24,977 nucleotides of DNA from positions 1-24,977 of the IMG/VR virus record IMGVR_UViG_3300029787_000305. One strand, 5' to 3'. The notes beneath the pieces are model-generated. The model ran no database searches. It saw nothing but the letters and a program-made list of their open reading frames with translations, and had not been told where the DNA came from. This stretch comes from a virus. Positions 18,025 through 24,977 of this stretch are shown piece by piece. The translations under genes were made by a program, and so were the position numbers. Each line of letters opens with the position of its first letter. Position 1 is the first letter of the stretch.

Positions 18025-20720
18025 TACATCCTAATATTTTTGAAGAAGCCTTTTTGAGCTTTGTAGTTAGTAGTTACTTCACTACTATCTAGGGGCTTAG
18101 AGTAAAACTTTAGGCTTCCTAGATGTCCGCGCAACCCACTAGTAATTCCACCTCGGTCCCCACCCAGGAAGTTCCCGTGCTGGTACATGCCATCAGTGTA
18201 CCCTCCTCCCACAATCCAAGGAGTGTAGAAGGTATTTAGTTTCGGACCAGTCTTAAGTGTGGTGGGACCATCAACAGTGGTGGAGGAATACTCAAAACTA
18301 TTGTCCTTCTTGAAGGAAGGCAGGTTAATTGTTTGCGTAGCGTCTACTCCAAAAGCAGTCGAAATAGCAGAGGTGGCTATTAAAGATCCATCCGCATAGA
18401 ATTTTATCTCATTATTTGGAGGGTCAACCGTAACATCTACTAATACAAATTGTGAGGAGACATCTCCAAATGTAGTGGAGGATAAATCCACTTTCATATT
18501 GTAAAAGGCAGTTGAGTTTTGACACTCTACGTCATTGATAAACGAAGCAGACGAAGCGTCTCGGGCTTGAGTTGGAGCGATAAAGAAACTTAGAGAAGAT
18601 ACAGGGTCATTATCATAATTGGCATTACTGTATCCCTGCCCCTGGTGAGTAATTCGTCGATCTCGGGTAAAGCCACATACCATCCCTCTCACGAAAGAAT
18701 CTCCTCGGTCGTTCTCTAGGGCATCTAAGTCTCGGAAGGCTCCTGTATGGTCCAAAGCCGATGCACCTTCTTTTACACCTACATTGTCTGAGCTAATAAT
18801 TGCCTTCGTTAAGGACGAGGCAGTAGAACTAAGCCATCCTAATTCTCCATTTACAATGTTAGGCACATGAACCCAGCATTCCATGGTAAAGCCACTTGGC
18901 GAATAAGTTAGGTCGTTGAACTCTGGAGTAGCGGGGAGCTTAAAGTAAGAGCCTAACGCTGACGCTGCTGCCGTATCACTAGATTTGTTTTCCACAATCC
19001 CCTCTAAGTAAGGAATTCCTAGTCCTGAGAAGAAGACTTCAGACTTTGCAGGTCCCACTAGCTGACCATTATTGTACATGTCTTCAGTAGCGCAGTTTGT
19101 GGTGGGAAAATCAATGGAGGATGGCAACTCCAACGTGGTCTCCAAGAAATTATAAATGGCAAAGAGACGGTCTGTAGCTATCTCATCGGTTAAGGACAAC
19201 ACGGTTCCTGAGAGAGTGCCTGACGGAGAGTATAAAATTGACCCTTTTCCAATTGTCGGTACATTTAAGTGATCAACAGACATGGACTCGGGCCTAGCAG
19301 CCGTAGCTACAAACTTAGGTTGAATGGGAAGTACAATTCCTCCCACTTCAGCTTGCTCAAAAACTAGAGCTTTTTGTTTTTCCAGATCCACTCCGAGGTT
19401 ATATTCCTCTAAGTAAGAGAAATCATTAATAGGAACATCTCCAGGAGCGAATGCAGGTGCGCTATCCTCTCCATAAATCTGTGGAGCCTTAACAGAAACC
19501 TCGATCTGCTTCTTTCTTCGGTTGATTTTGCTGTTGTGCAGTGCAATATCAGAGATAATCAGTTGTCTTTGGTTCTTAGTGATGGAAGAATCAGTACCGA
19601 ACTCTCCAATATACCTTTGAAGATCTCCTGAAAGATCAAAAACATGCTTATCTCTCTGCTGTATGAGGGTAGCTAGAAAATGATCTGCGTCATAGTACTG
19701 TTGTAAGGCTAAACTATCGTCTACCAAGTCTAAATCAAAGATGTTATCGGTATACTTATTCAAAGACCGCATGGAAATGGCCTGTCCCTTACCACCTAGG
19801 TTGGGATCATAGTCATAAGTCCACGCATCCCCTACAGGTACAATGCCTGAGATAGCTAAGTAGACAGGATCCAAGCCTCCAGACTGTGAATCATAATAAA
19901 GTCCGTCACTTGTTAGAACATAATGACCTGCTTCGGAGATAGGAGGCCCATAAGTGAGACGGAATACATCTTCTTGTTCTAAACCAGGGTCCACTGCGGG
20001 GCATCTTGTGAATGTAGTGTCGCTGAGGAACGGATCTAGCTCTGAGGAGTCTAGGAAGCAAGGCTCCAACGAAGGATCTCCCGCTCTAGAGGCAACAATC
20101 TCATTAATTGTTTCAATTTGAGCGTCACATCTAGTCACAAAATCAAGAGTCCTTTGAAGTTTTGCTTTATCAGAAGCGTAAGTAGTATTAATTAGATTCT
20201 CGGCATCTTCAGAAGATAGTGTTGCCTTTTTATCTGCTGAATTACCAGCTTGATAGGACTGAACTAGGGCGTACTTATCTAAACAATCAATAACACTTTC
20301 AATCTGATCTCCGATACTCTGAATATTCTGGTATACTTGGGCGGCAAAGGAAGCTCCATACTGCAAAGCTCCCAAGGCTCCTGTTAAATTATCCAGTGCT
20401 TGAGATGCGTCATTGTCAATCTCATTCCAGCCCTTGCCAAAGAACTTTATCGTGCCTGATTCTGTTACAAACTCTATAAGACCAGAATCTCTTGTCAACT
20501 TAGCAAAGACTTCTTTCATCTTATCGTTGGCTGCGTTCTTTCCTTCGGCAATTTTATCGCTCATGTCCCCTAAGACATCGCTTGGTAGAAGGTTAAGAGC
20601 CGCAGAGGCTAAGTTTAACATACAGCTAGGAACGCCATAGGACATACCTATTGCTTGGAAAACTCCTGTCCCTGTTTCCCCTTGTACTTTTAAGAATGTT
20701 TCTAAATCAAATGATGCCAT
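18024..20720 (-). CDS. Baseplate-associated protein with helical N-terminus and LamG/concanavalin-like C-terminus (898 aa)
   Basis: ATG at 20720 has a strong AAGAGGA upstream. Residues 1-210 are mainly Ala/Leu-rich helix (for example around 25-50 and 110-150), with no clear signal peptide. Around 345-415 is a charged, Gln/Lys-rich segment that could be coiled coil. From S609-G-F-T-M-E-C-W-V-H to about 885 the sequence follows a LamG/concanavalin-like jelly roll: a conserved-looking start, F-Y-A-D-G-S-L-I in the middle, and G-H-L-G-S-L-K-F-Y-S-K-P-L near the end. I do not recognise the N-terminal part. The gene lies between the spike and gp25 genes, so a hub or inner-baseplate role is likely. 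A glycan-binding jelly roll at this position is unusual: it may act as a binding module, as an assembly interface or as a fibre on the hub. Name and function remain open. Confidence 0.82.
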   Translation of the reverse strand: MASFDLETFLKVQGETGTGVFQAIGMSYGVPSCMLNLASAALNLLPSDVLGDMSDKIAEGKNAANDKMKEVFAKLTRDSGLIEFVTESGTIKFFGKGWNEIDNDASQALDNLTGALGALQYGASFAAQVYQNIQSIGDQIESVIDCLDKYALVQSYQAGNSADKKATLSSEDAENLINTTYASDKAKLQRTLDFVTRCDAQIETINEIVASRAGDPSLEPCFLDSSELDPFLSDTTFTRCPAVDPGLEQEDVFRLTYGPPISEAGHYVLTSDGLYYDSQSGGLDPVYLAISGIVPVGDAWTYDYDPNLGGKGQAISMRSLNKYTDNIFDLDLVDDSLALQQYYDADHFLATLIQQRDKHVFDLSGDLQRYIGEFGTDSSITKNQRQLIISDIALHNSKINRRKKQIEVSVKAPQIYGEDSAPAFAPGDVPINDFSYLEEYNLGVDLEKQKALVFEQAEVGGIVLPIQPKFVATAARPESMSVDHLNVPTIGKGSILYSPSGTLSGTVLSLTDEIATDRLFAIYNFLETTLELPSSIDFPTTNCATEDMYNNGQLVGPAKSEVFFSGLGIPYLEGIVENKSSDTAAASALGSYFKLPATPEFNDLTYSPSGFTMECWVHVPNIVNGELGWLSSTASSLTKAIISSDNVGVKEGASALDHTGAFRDLDALENDRGDSFVRGMVCGFTRDRRITHQGQGYSNANYDNDPVSSLSFFIAPTQARDASSASFINDVECQNSTAFYNMKVDLSSTTFGDVSSQFVLVDVTVDPPNNEIKFYADGSLIATSAISTAFGVDATQTINLPSFKKDNSFEYSSTTVDGPTTLKTGPKLNTFYTPWIVGGGYTDGMYQHGNFLGGDRGGITSGLRGHLGSLKFYSKPLDSSEVTTNYKAQKGFFKNIRM
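18029..18032 (-). promoter_or_regulatory. Ribosome-binding site (AGGA) for the gp25-like gene
   Basis: AGGA sits four bases before the ATG at 18024, inside the last codons of the preceding 898-aa gene. The short spacing and the TAATG overlap suggest translational coupling. Confidence 0.4.
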
Positions 20721-20724
20721 ATTG

Positions 20725-20731
20725 TCCTCTT
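20725..20731 (-). promoter_or_regulatory. Ribosome-binding site (AAGAGGA) for the 898-aa protein gene
   Basis: AAGAGGA, overlapping the TAA stop of the spike gene, ends four bases before the ATG at 20720. It is one of the two best Shine-Dalgarno matches in the window. Confidence 0.65.
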
Positions 20732-21845
20732 AGTATGTAGTAATTCCAGAACCACCGTAGTAATCTTCACTACTTCCGATATCAGGAGTAGCTTGGGGGA
20801 CTTCGTAGGTGGGATTTAACTGCACCTGAGATCCTGCAACATTAACCGTGGAGGAGGAGCGAATGTTAAAGTCTCCTTGTGTAGACTCCATGTTAATACT
20901 TGCTCCTTTCATATTTATAGACCCTGAAGCTTCAATGCCTATATTATTAGCACTAATATCTACTTTTCCATTTGTCTTAATACGAATCGCTCCATCAGCA
21001 CCATTAGTTTGTATTTCGATAACCTGATTGCTGCCATCTCCATTTAAACATTCGATAAAAATTCTGCCTTCTGCCGCTTTGGTGAATACGTTAACATCCT
21101 TCCACTTGCTTTGGATGTTGACATTACCTGCGGGGTCTTCTTCAGAGCCCATAGACCCTGTAGAGTTGTTTAGCATTTGTAATTCAAACCCATCAACTAC
21201 CACAATATCAGTTTGAGAATTACCATTTATATATTTTTGAGGACCTTCCGTCTCCACTAAAACGGCTCGTCCTGGGTCTGTCAAATTTTGAGGGTTGTCC
21301 GTAACTTTAATACTACTCCCGTTCCCCGACTTAAGAATAATACTATCCGTCAAGGGGTTGTCGTTTAATGAAACAGTTTTTCCCGTAGAAGATTGAACCT
21401 CTACCTTATGATTCATCATGGAATTGTTCTCCTCCTCCACGATATGCAAGCCACCCCCTTGAGTCCCAGTCCACTGCATACGCATGGGAACCCCTTTAGA
21501 TTTCTTTAGCTCTGGTGAGGCAACCTGAAGAGGAGTAAGATTTGCATTATCAACAGTTAGTGCTCCAGTAGACTCTTTCGGCTGAGGAGCGAATGTTGCT
21601 CCCAGATAGTACCACTGCTCTGATCCTGCGGGTTGACATACCAAAACTTGAGTTCCATCTTCAGGTATGGCAATAAATGCCCCTGCCTCATTAGATGCAT
21701 ATGGAGTAACATACATCACAGGTTGAAGTTTATTGGACTCTGAGGCTATCCTTGCTTGAAACATTCCAATATTAGTAGGATCTACCCTGCTCATCACTTC
21801 TGCAAGAGAAACCCTAGGGGTTAGATCAGCAACACGTTCAGTCAT
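20730..21845 (-). CDS. Baseplate spike/puncturing protein, gp5/gpV type without lysozyme (371 aa)
   Basis: I place the start at the ATG at 21845. The frame extends upstream to a TTG (21878), but GGAGAAAG stands seven bases before this ATG, which overlaps the hub gene stop by only eight bases (ATGACTGA). Residues about 25-88 look like the OB fold of gp5/gpV/VgrG spikes (G-M-F-Q-A-R-I, A-F-I-A-I-P-E-D-G-T-Q-V-L-V, W-Y-Y-L-G). Residues about 130-345 are a beta-rich repeat with short alternating hydrophobic strands and N/G turns (I-R-I-K-T-N-G-K-V-D-I-S, then I-G-I-E-A-S-G-S-I-N-M), fitting the trimeric beta-helix needle. The T4 gp5 lysozyme domain is absent: the OB fold leads into the needle through a linker of about 40 residues. 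The C-terminal tip shows no obvious His-x-His metal site and no PAAR protein gene is visible here. Role: pierces the outer membrane at the tail tip. Confidence 0.88.
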   Translation of the reverse strand: MTERVADLTPRVSLAEVMSRVDPTNIGMFQARIASESNKLQPVMYVTPYASNEAGAFIAIPEDGTQVLVCQPAGSEQWYYLGATFAPQPKESTGALTVDNANLTPLQVASPELKKSKGVPMRMQWTGTQGGGLHIVEEENNSMMNHKVEVQSSTGKTVSLNDNPLTDSIILKSGNGSSIKVTDNPQNLTDPGRAVLVETEGPQKYINGNSQTDIVVVDGFELQMLNNSTGSMGSEEDPAGNVNIQSKWKDVNVFTKAAEGRIFIECLNGDGSNQVIEIQTNGADGAIRIKTNGKVDISANNIGIEASGSINMKGASINMESTQGDFNIRSSSTVNVAGSQVQLNPTYEVPQATPDIGSSEDYYGGSGITTY

Positions 21846-24669
21846 TTTCTTTCTCCGTCGTTGATATAGGTCCACCAATTAAGGTGAACTCACTTGAGGC
21901 TTCTCCCGTAGCATCAATTTTATGCTTGAATCCTACAATCTGATACATGCCACTTAGGAACGTATTAAAAAAGTTTCGAGTAGGTCTAGTTCCTGTTTTG
22001 ATGACGGGAGGATCTTGTGCAAACAATAAACAATTACTTAGCATTCCCTTTCCCACAGTTGATAAGTGAAATAGCGGGGTGGTTTTCAAAGTAACATTGA
22101 ATGCTCTTCTTTGTGCTTGAGTCAAAAGCTGGGCCATAATTGAAGTGGGATCTCCTGGTTTTTCTTGATCTACCATAATCACAGGAGCGTTACCCTCCAA
22201 TTGCATTTGAATGGCTACCTCTCCTATTTGAGCAGCAATAGTTTGTATATTATAGGTTTGAGGTTCTACACGCCTCATGGGGGTGGACTGCTCCAGGGCA
22301 ACTTGCTCTGCTTTTAAATTATAATCTTCAACCAAGCTATGGGATACTCTTTTTTCTAATTCTCTAATTAAAGCGACCTTGTCATCAAGATTTCCATCAG
22401 CAAAGTTGTTAGCGAATAAAAAGTTAATGGCTTCCTCAGTATTCAGCACAGGGAGGGTAGCATGTTTGCTTGTTAATAAACCTGTTACCACCCCCGCAGC
22501 CTGTCGGTCAATAGACTTTTGCCACCCCATCTGCATCGCTGCGTAATAAGCTAATGAAACATCAGTTTTTAATTGAACCACGTTCGGGTTGGAGGTGTTA
22601 TACTTAAAGATAGGAAACTTGTTTTCTGCGCTGGCCTTCTGTAGTGCTGCAAGCGAATCATCTTCATCTAACTGGCTAACTCCAATGGAGAACTCTTCAG
22701 GAACTTCATACAGGTTTCCAAAAGGAGTTTTATTTACTGTATCTAATTTAGATAGAATAGTATCTCTAGCTTCTTTTTGATATTCTTCATCTAAGATAGA
22801 GCGATCTAAAGGGCCTAAGATGTTAGTACCTGCAAAAGATATAAAGGCATTTAGAGCAGTAAACCTAGCCTCTTTTCGTAAGGTCTTTAACTCTCCTAGC
22901 TGTTCGCTAAGAGCGACAGCCTGAGGGTCTCCTGCGACAACCGCTGAAACATCGGGAAGGCCCAGTTGTTGTATCTCCGTCTTTATATCATTAAACCTTT
23001 TATTGGCGGCTTTGATTTCAGGGACTTCTAAGGGGTCTTCAGCCGTCTTAACTAAATCCTTAGTGGCATATAGGTAGCTTTTTATTAAACCTAAGTCTCC
23101 AAAAATAATAGCCTCTCGGTTTTTTTGATATCTTACTTTGCCGTTTCCTGCGAAAGTTCTATGCTTTGCGTATAACGGTTTTTTGCCCCATAGTCCCGTC
23201 CACTTTTCATTATTTTCTACAAAGGTCACAGGGTTCAAAGGATAGCGTCCCTTCATTCCCGCTTTTAGTTTATCCATAACTCCGATAAGAGTTTCTTCGT
23301 GGTTTGCTATTAAATCAGAACTACGAGTATTTAAAACTATGTTAAAGGTATTATTTCCTATAAACTTAAGATACTGATCTGTTTCATTTTCATATTGAGC
23401 TTCTCTTACTTGTTTAGACATAGAGGTACTAGTGTAATCTTTATTTTCTTGTCCTTCTAGTGGAGTAGTGGTTAAAGAAAATCCTAAACTCATTAATACT
23501 TGACGCAAGTAACTATAGTGTTTAAAAGCCTCTCGGCTTTCACGGTCTGAGTTGCTCAATGCAACTGTTGCGTGAGAGCCAGGTTGGGAGGAAAATGGAG
23601 CTTGAGCGTTGATAAGCTTATTTACTTCTTCTTGAATAAAATCTAAAAGAAGTAAGTTTAAATTAGGTAACAAAACAATTACATTAGGATTGCCTGTTGC
23701 CTTAGCAATATAGTCTTTTAAGCAGTCAACAATCATGTCATGATAGTTGATCTCAGCCATTGAGGCTGCTGCATTAGCTCCTTTAAAATACTGTCTTTGT
23801 GCTAGTGCGGTAGTGCTAGACTCTGAAAGAAACACCTCTTGGATCCGTCCTCTTTGTTCTTGAGCCGTGGGACTTATCACTTCTCCTTTTCTTGGGCTAT
23901 AGGGGTTTATTTCATAAATCTTATCAAAACCCTCTAGCACATCTCGGTCAGGAGGAGAACTCAATAGTGCAAAATTTACCTGATCGCTCTCTCCTGTAGT
24001 CCTGGTATAGAGTCCATTCATGCTTAGATTTACTACATCTCCAGTGGCTGTTCTGTTGTCCATCTTAAGAAGCCCCTTAGGCGTGGGAGTAAGTTGCAAA
24101 GTAATAACTTTTCCTTTTGCTCCCTCAATGTTTGCTCCTGTCATGTACATCTGATATGGTCCCGCCCATGTAGCAGTGTCGAACCCGCTTCCATAAGCTA
24201 TATAAAGATTTTTATTTCCATAAGCTTTTTTATATCTTTCTATAAACTGATTTCTAAGCGCACTGTCTACGTCGGTTTGTCTAATTCCAGGACCAATAAA
24301 GCCAGCGGGATAAGTAGCGGGTCGCTGTCCCTGCTCTCCACTTAATAGCGCATTATCGGGGTTTTCTCTTTTAAATCCTGCTACATTTTCAGCAAAACCT
24401 TTAGTAAAAAATCTAGACTCAAACTCATTCTCTGGGTCTAGGAACTTTAATGTAGCTATGTGTTGACCCCCTCCCAAACCAAAGGAGTAATCAAAAGAAA
24501 TGAAGTTAGGGTTACTCTCCTTATTAAATAGAAGCAACTCCGAATCCTCCTCGATTGAATTCAAGAGGTTTTTGCTTGATCCTCCTGATTCAAATAGCTT
24601 GTTTATCGCATCAGCCGAATAACTAACGATAACATTTGCTGTGGGGATAATTGACGCTGGTTCATTCAT
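21838..24669 (-). CDS. Putative baseplate hub protein, gp27/gpD-like, enlarged (943 aa)
   Basis: ATG at 24669 overlaps the gp53-like stop (TAATG). The gene directly precedes the spike gene, the place of the hub (T4 gp27, P2 gpD) in many contractile phages. Sequence support is partial. The N-terminal 200 residues are beta-rich, with F-D-Y-S-F-G-L-G-G-G-Q near 55-65 and a Y-I-A-Y-G ... G-P-Y-Q-M-Y-M-T-G ... I-T-L-Q-L-T-P stretch (about 155-193) of the kind seen in hub barrel domains. The last 70 residues (about 873-933: M-Y-Q-I-V-G-F-K-H-K-I-D ... S-S-E-F-T-L) look like a second barrel. Between them lie about 600 mostly helical, charged residues that I cannot place; T4 gp27 is only about 390 aa. 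The long insert may build a larger hub or carry extra contacts. The hub call is inference from position and these edge motifs. Confidence 0.65.
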   Translation of the reverse strand: MNEPASIIPTANVIVSYSADAINKLFESGGSSKNLLNSIEEDSELLLFNKESNPNFISFDYSFGLGGGQHIATLKFLDPENEFESRFFTKGFAENVAGFKRENPDNALLSGEQGQRPATYPAGFIGPGIRQTDVDSALRNQFIERYKKAYGNKNLYIAYGSGFDTATWAGPYQMYMTGANIEGAKGKVITLQLTPTPKGLLKMDNRTATGDVVNLSMNGLYTRTTGESDQVNFALLSSPPDRDVLEGFDKIYEINPYSPRKGEVISPTAQEQRGRIQEVFLSESSTTALAQRQYFKGANAAASMAEINYHDMIVDCLKDYIAKATGNPNVIVLLPNLNLLLLDFIQEEVNKLINAQAPFSSQPGSHATVALSNSDRESREAFKHYSYLRQVLMSLGFSLTTTPLEGQENKDYTSTSMSKQVREAQYENETDQYLKFIGNNTFNIVLNTRSSDLIANHEETLIGVMDKLKAGMKGRYPLNPVTFVENNEKWTGLWGKKPLYAKHRTFAGNGKVRYQKNREAIIFGDLGLIKSYLYATKDLVKTAEDPLEVPEIKAANKRFNDIKTEIQQLGLPDVSAVVAGDPQAVALSEQLGELKTLRKEARFTALNAFISFAGTNILGPLDRSILDEEYQKEARDTILSKLDTVNKTPFGNLYEVPEEFSIGVSQLDEDDSLAALQKASAENKFPIFKYNTSNPNVVQLKTDVSLAYYAAMQMGWQKSIDRQAAGVVTGLLTSKHATLPVLNTEEAINFLFANNFADGNLDDKVALIRELEKRVSHSLVEDYNLKAEQVALEQSTPMRRVEPQTYNIQTIAAQIGEVAIQMQLEGNAPVIMVDQEKPGDPTSIMAQLLTQAQRRAFNVTLKTTPLFHLSTVGKGMLSNCLLFAQDPPVIKTGTRPTRNFFNTFLSGMYQIVGFKHKIDATGEASSEFTLIGGPISTTEKEND
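21849..21856 (-). promoter_or_regulatory. Ribosome-binding site (GGAGAAAG) that fixes the spike gene start
   Basis: GGAGAAAG on the minus strand has its GGAG core seven bases before the ATG at 21845. The upstream TTG alternative has no comparable site, so this decides the start in favour of the 371-aa product. Confidence 0.7.
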
Positions 24670-24971
24670 TAGATTTGAGGGATTAAGATTCTATCGTTTA
24701 CTTTAAATCCTTCAAACGGGTCATTAATTCCATTAACGTACATTAATAACCACCAGTTTTTCGGACTTCCATAGAATACATTGGATATTAGGTCAGGTCT
24801 ATGTTCATACCCTGCGGGGACATAACCTACTTCATAAGTATAAGCAGTCTTTAGATTTTCTGCCATGTGATCAAACTCAGGAGTGTTCAATATAGTGGTG
24901 GTTACCACTTTTCTATGAGGAACTTCGTTAACACCTAAGCTATACGGCCCACTTTTTGTAAAAACTACCAT
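24669..24971 (-). CDS. Baseplate wedge protein, gp53/LysM-like (100 aa)
   Basis: Short protein with the gp53-type signature: H-R-P-D-L-I-S (57-63), F-Y-G-S-P-K-N-W-W-L-L (66-76), V-N-G-I-N-D-P-F (79-86) and V-N-D-R-I-L-I-P (91-98). The Y-G-x-P-x-x-W-W and final x-I-L-I-P pieces form the LysM-like core that T4 gp53 and P2 gpX share; in T4, gp53 joins adjacent wedges. At 100 aa it is about half the length of T4 gp53 (196 aa), so it is a minimal form. The ATG at 24971 overlaps a TAA (24973-24971), which is probably the stop of the next gene to the right, but only two codons of that gene are inside the window, so it cannot be called. Confidence 0.87.
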   Translation of the reverse strand: MVVFTKSGPYSLGVNEVPHRKVVTTTILNTPEFDHMAENLKTAYTYEVGYVPAGYEHRPDLISNVFYGSPKNWWLLMYVNGINDPFEGFKVNDRILIPQI

Positions 24972-24977
24972 TAGGCT

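Larger units (their letters stand above)
1..24977 (-). other. Single overlapping co-directional baseplate/fibre gene block
   Basis: All twelve genes lie on the minus strand. Five junctions share the A of TAATG (24669, 18024, 15980, 8953 and probably 24971), two are ATGA or ATGACTGA overlaps besides the ATGA at 17560, two are TAAATG (11570, 5320), and the largest gap is 9 bases (20721-20729). No hairpin plus T-run and no intergenic promoter is visible, so I infer one late transcript with translational coupling that continues past both edges. Confidence 0.8.

Noticed and set aside
21846-21878. Eleven-codon upstream extension of the spike gene from a TTG
   Set aside because: It would overlap the hub gene by 41 bases, has no ribosome-binding site, and encodes an Arg/Lys-rich stretch that is really the ribosome-binding region of the true ATG.
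1-24977. Possibility that the cluster is a tailocin, eCIS or type VI secretion system rather than a phage
   Set aside because: Not fully excluded, but the enlarged wedge protein and five successive large fibre-type proteins, with no AAA ATPase or toxin gene in view, fit a phage better. Capsid or terminase genes outside the window would settle it.
1-24977. tRNA genes, CRISPR arrays, insertion sequences, attachment sites, rho-independent terminators
   Set aside because: None was seen on reading; no non-coding gap exceeds 9 bases, and all T-runs fall inside genes.

Overview
The window reads as the baseplate and tail-fibre module of a contractile-tailed bacteriophage (myovirus), encoded entirely on the minus strand and read from right to left. 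The core calls rest on four recognisable families: a gp53-like wedge protein, a GPW/gp25 wedge protein, a gp6/gpJ-type baseplate protein and a P2 gpI-type domain, together with a gpV/gp5-type spike. By eye the DNA is moderately AT-leaning. The very large structural proteins, the LamG/concanavalin-like domains and a Cys-rich repeat suggest a fairly large phage, possibly from an aquatic or marine setting. No host can be assigned from this sequence, and no lysogeny, replication, tRNA or CRISPR feature is present.

Layout in transcription order. Baseplate core: gp53-like wedge protein (24971-24669), 943-aa putative hub (24669-21838), gp5/gpV-like spike without lysozyme (21845-20730), 898-aa protein with a helical N-terminal half and a LamG-like C-terminus (20720-18024), gp25-like wedge (18024-17557), gp6/gpJ-like wedge (17560-15980) and a 1469-aa gpI/gp7-like wedge protein with large extensions (15980-11571). 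Fibre and host-recognition module: 670-aa protein with a carbohydrate-binding-like insert (11570-9558), 202-aa small relative of it (9561-8953), 1210-aa beta-helix protein (8953-5321), 822-aa protein (5320-2852), and a protein of at least 950 residues with Cys-rich repeats that runs off the left edge (2850-1).

All twelve genes abut or overlap: the junctions are TAATG, ATGA or ATGACTGA overlaps, or gaps of at most 9 nt. No gap exceeds 9 nt, no promoter or terminator is evident, and the block looks like one translationally coupled late transcription unit that extends beyond both edges. The expected assembly is that the hub and spike form the centre, the gp25/gp6/gpI-like proteins and gp53 form the wedges around it, and the last five proteins hang on the wedge as fibres, spikes or decoration.

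The most interesting points are two pairs of apparently related fibre proteins (670/202 aa sharing both N- and C-terminal scaffold segments, and 1210/822 aa sharing an N-terminal DN-[LI]-PL motif), a tandem Cys-rich repeat with C-x14-C-x(9-11)-CC spacing, and LamG/jelly-roll-like domains built into proteins at core baseplate gene positions. Two start sites were moved inward from the longest open frame on the basis of gene overlap and ribosome-binding sites.
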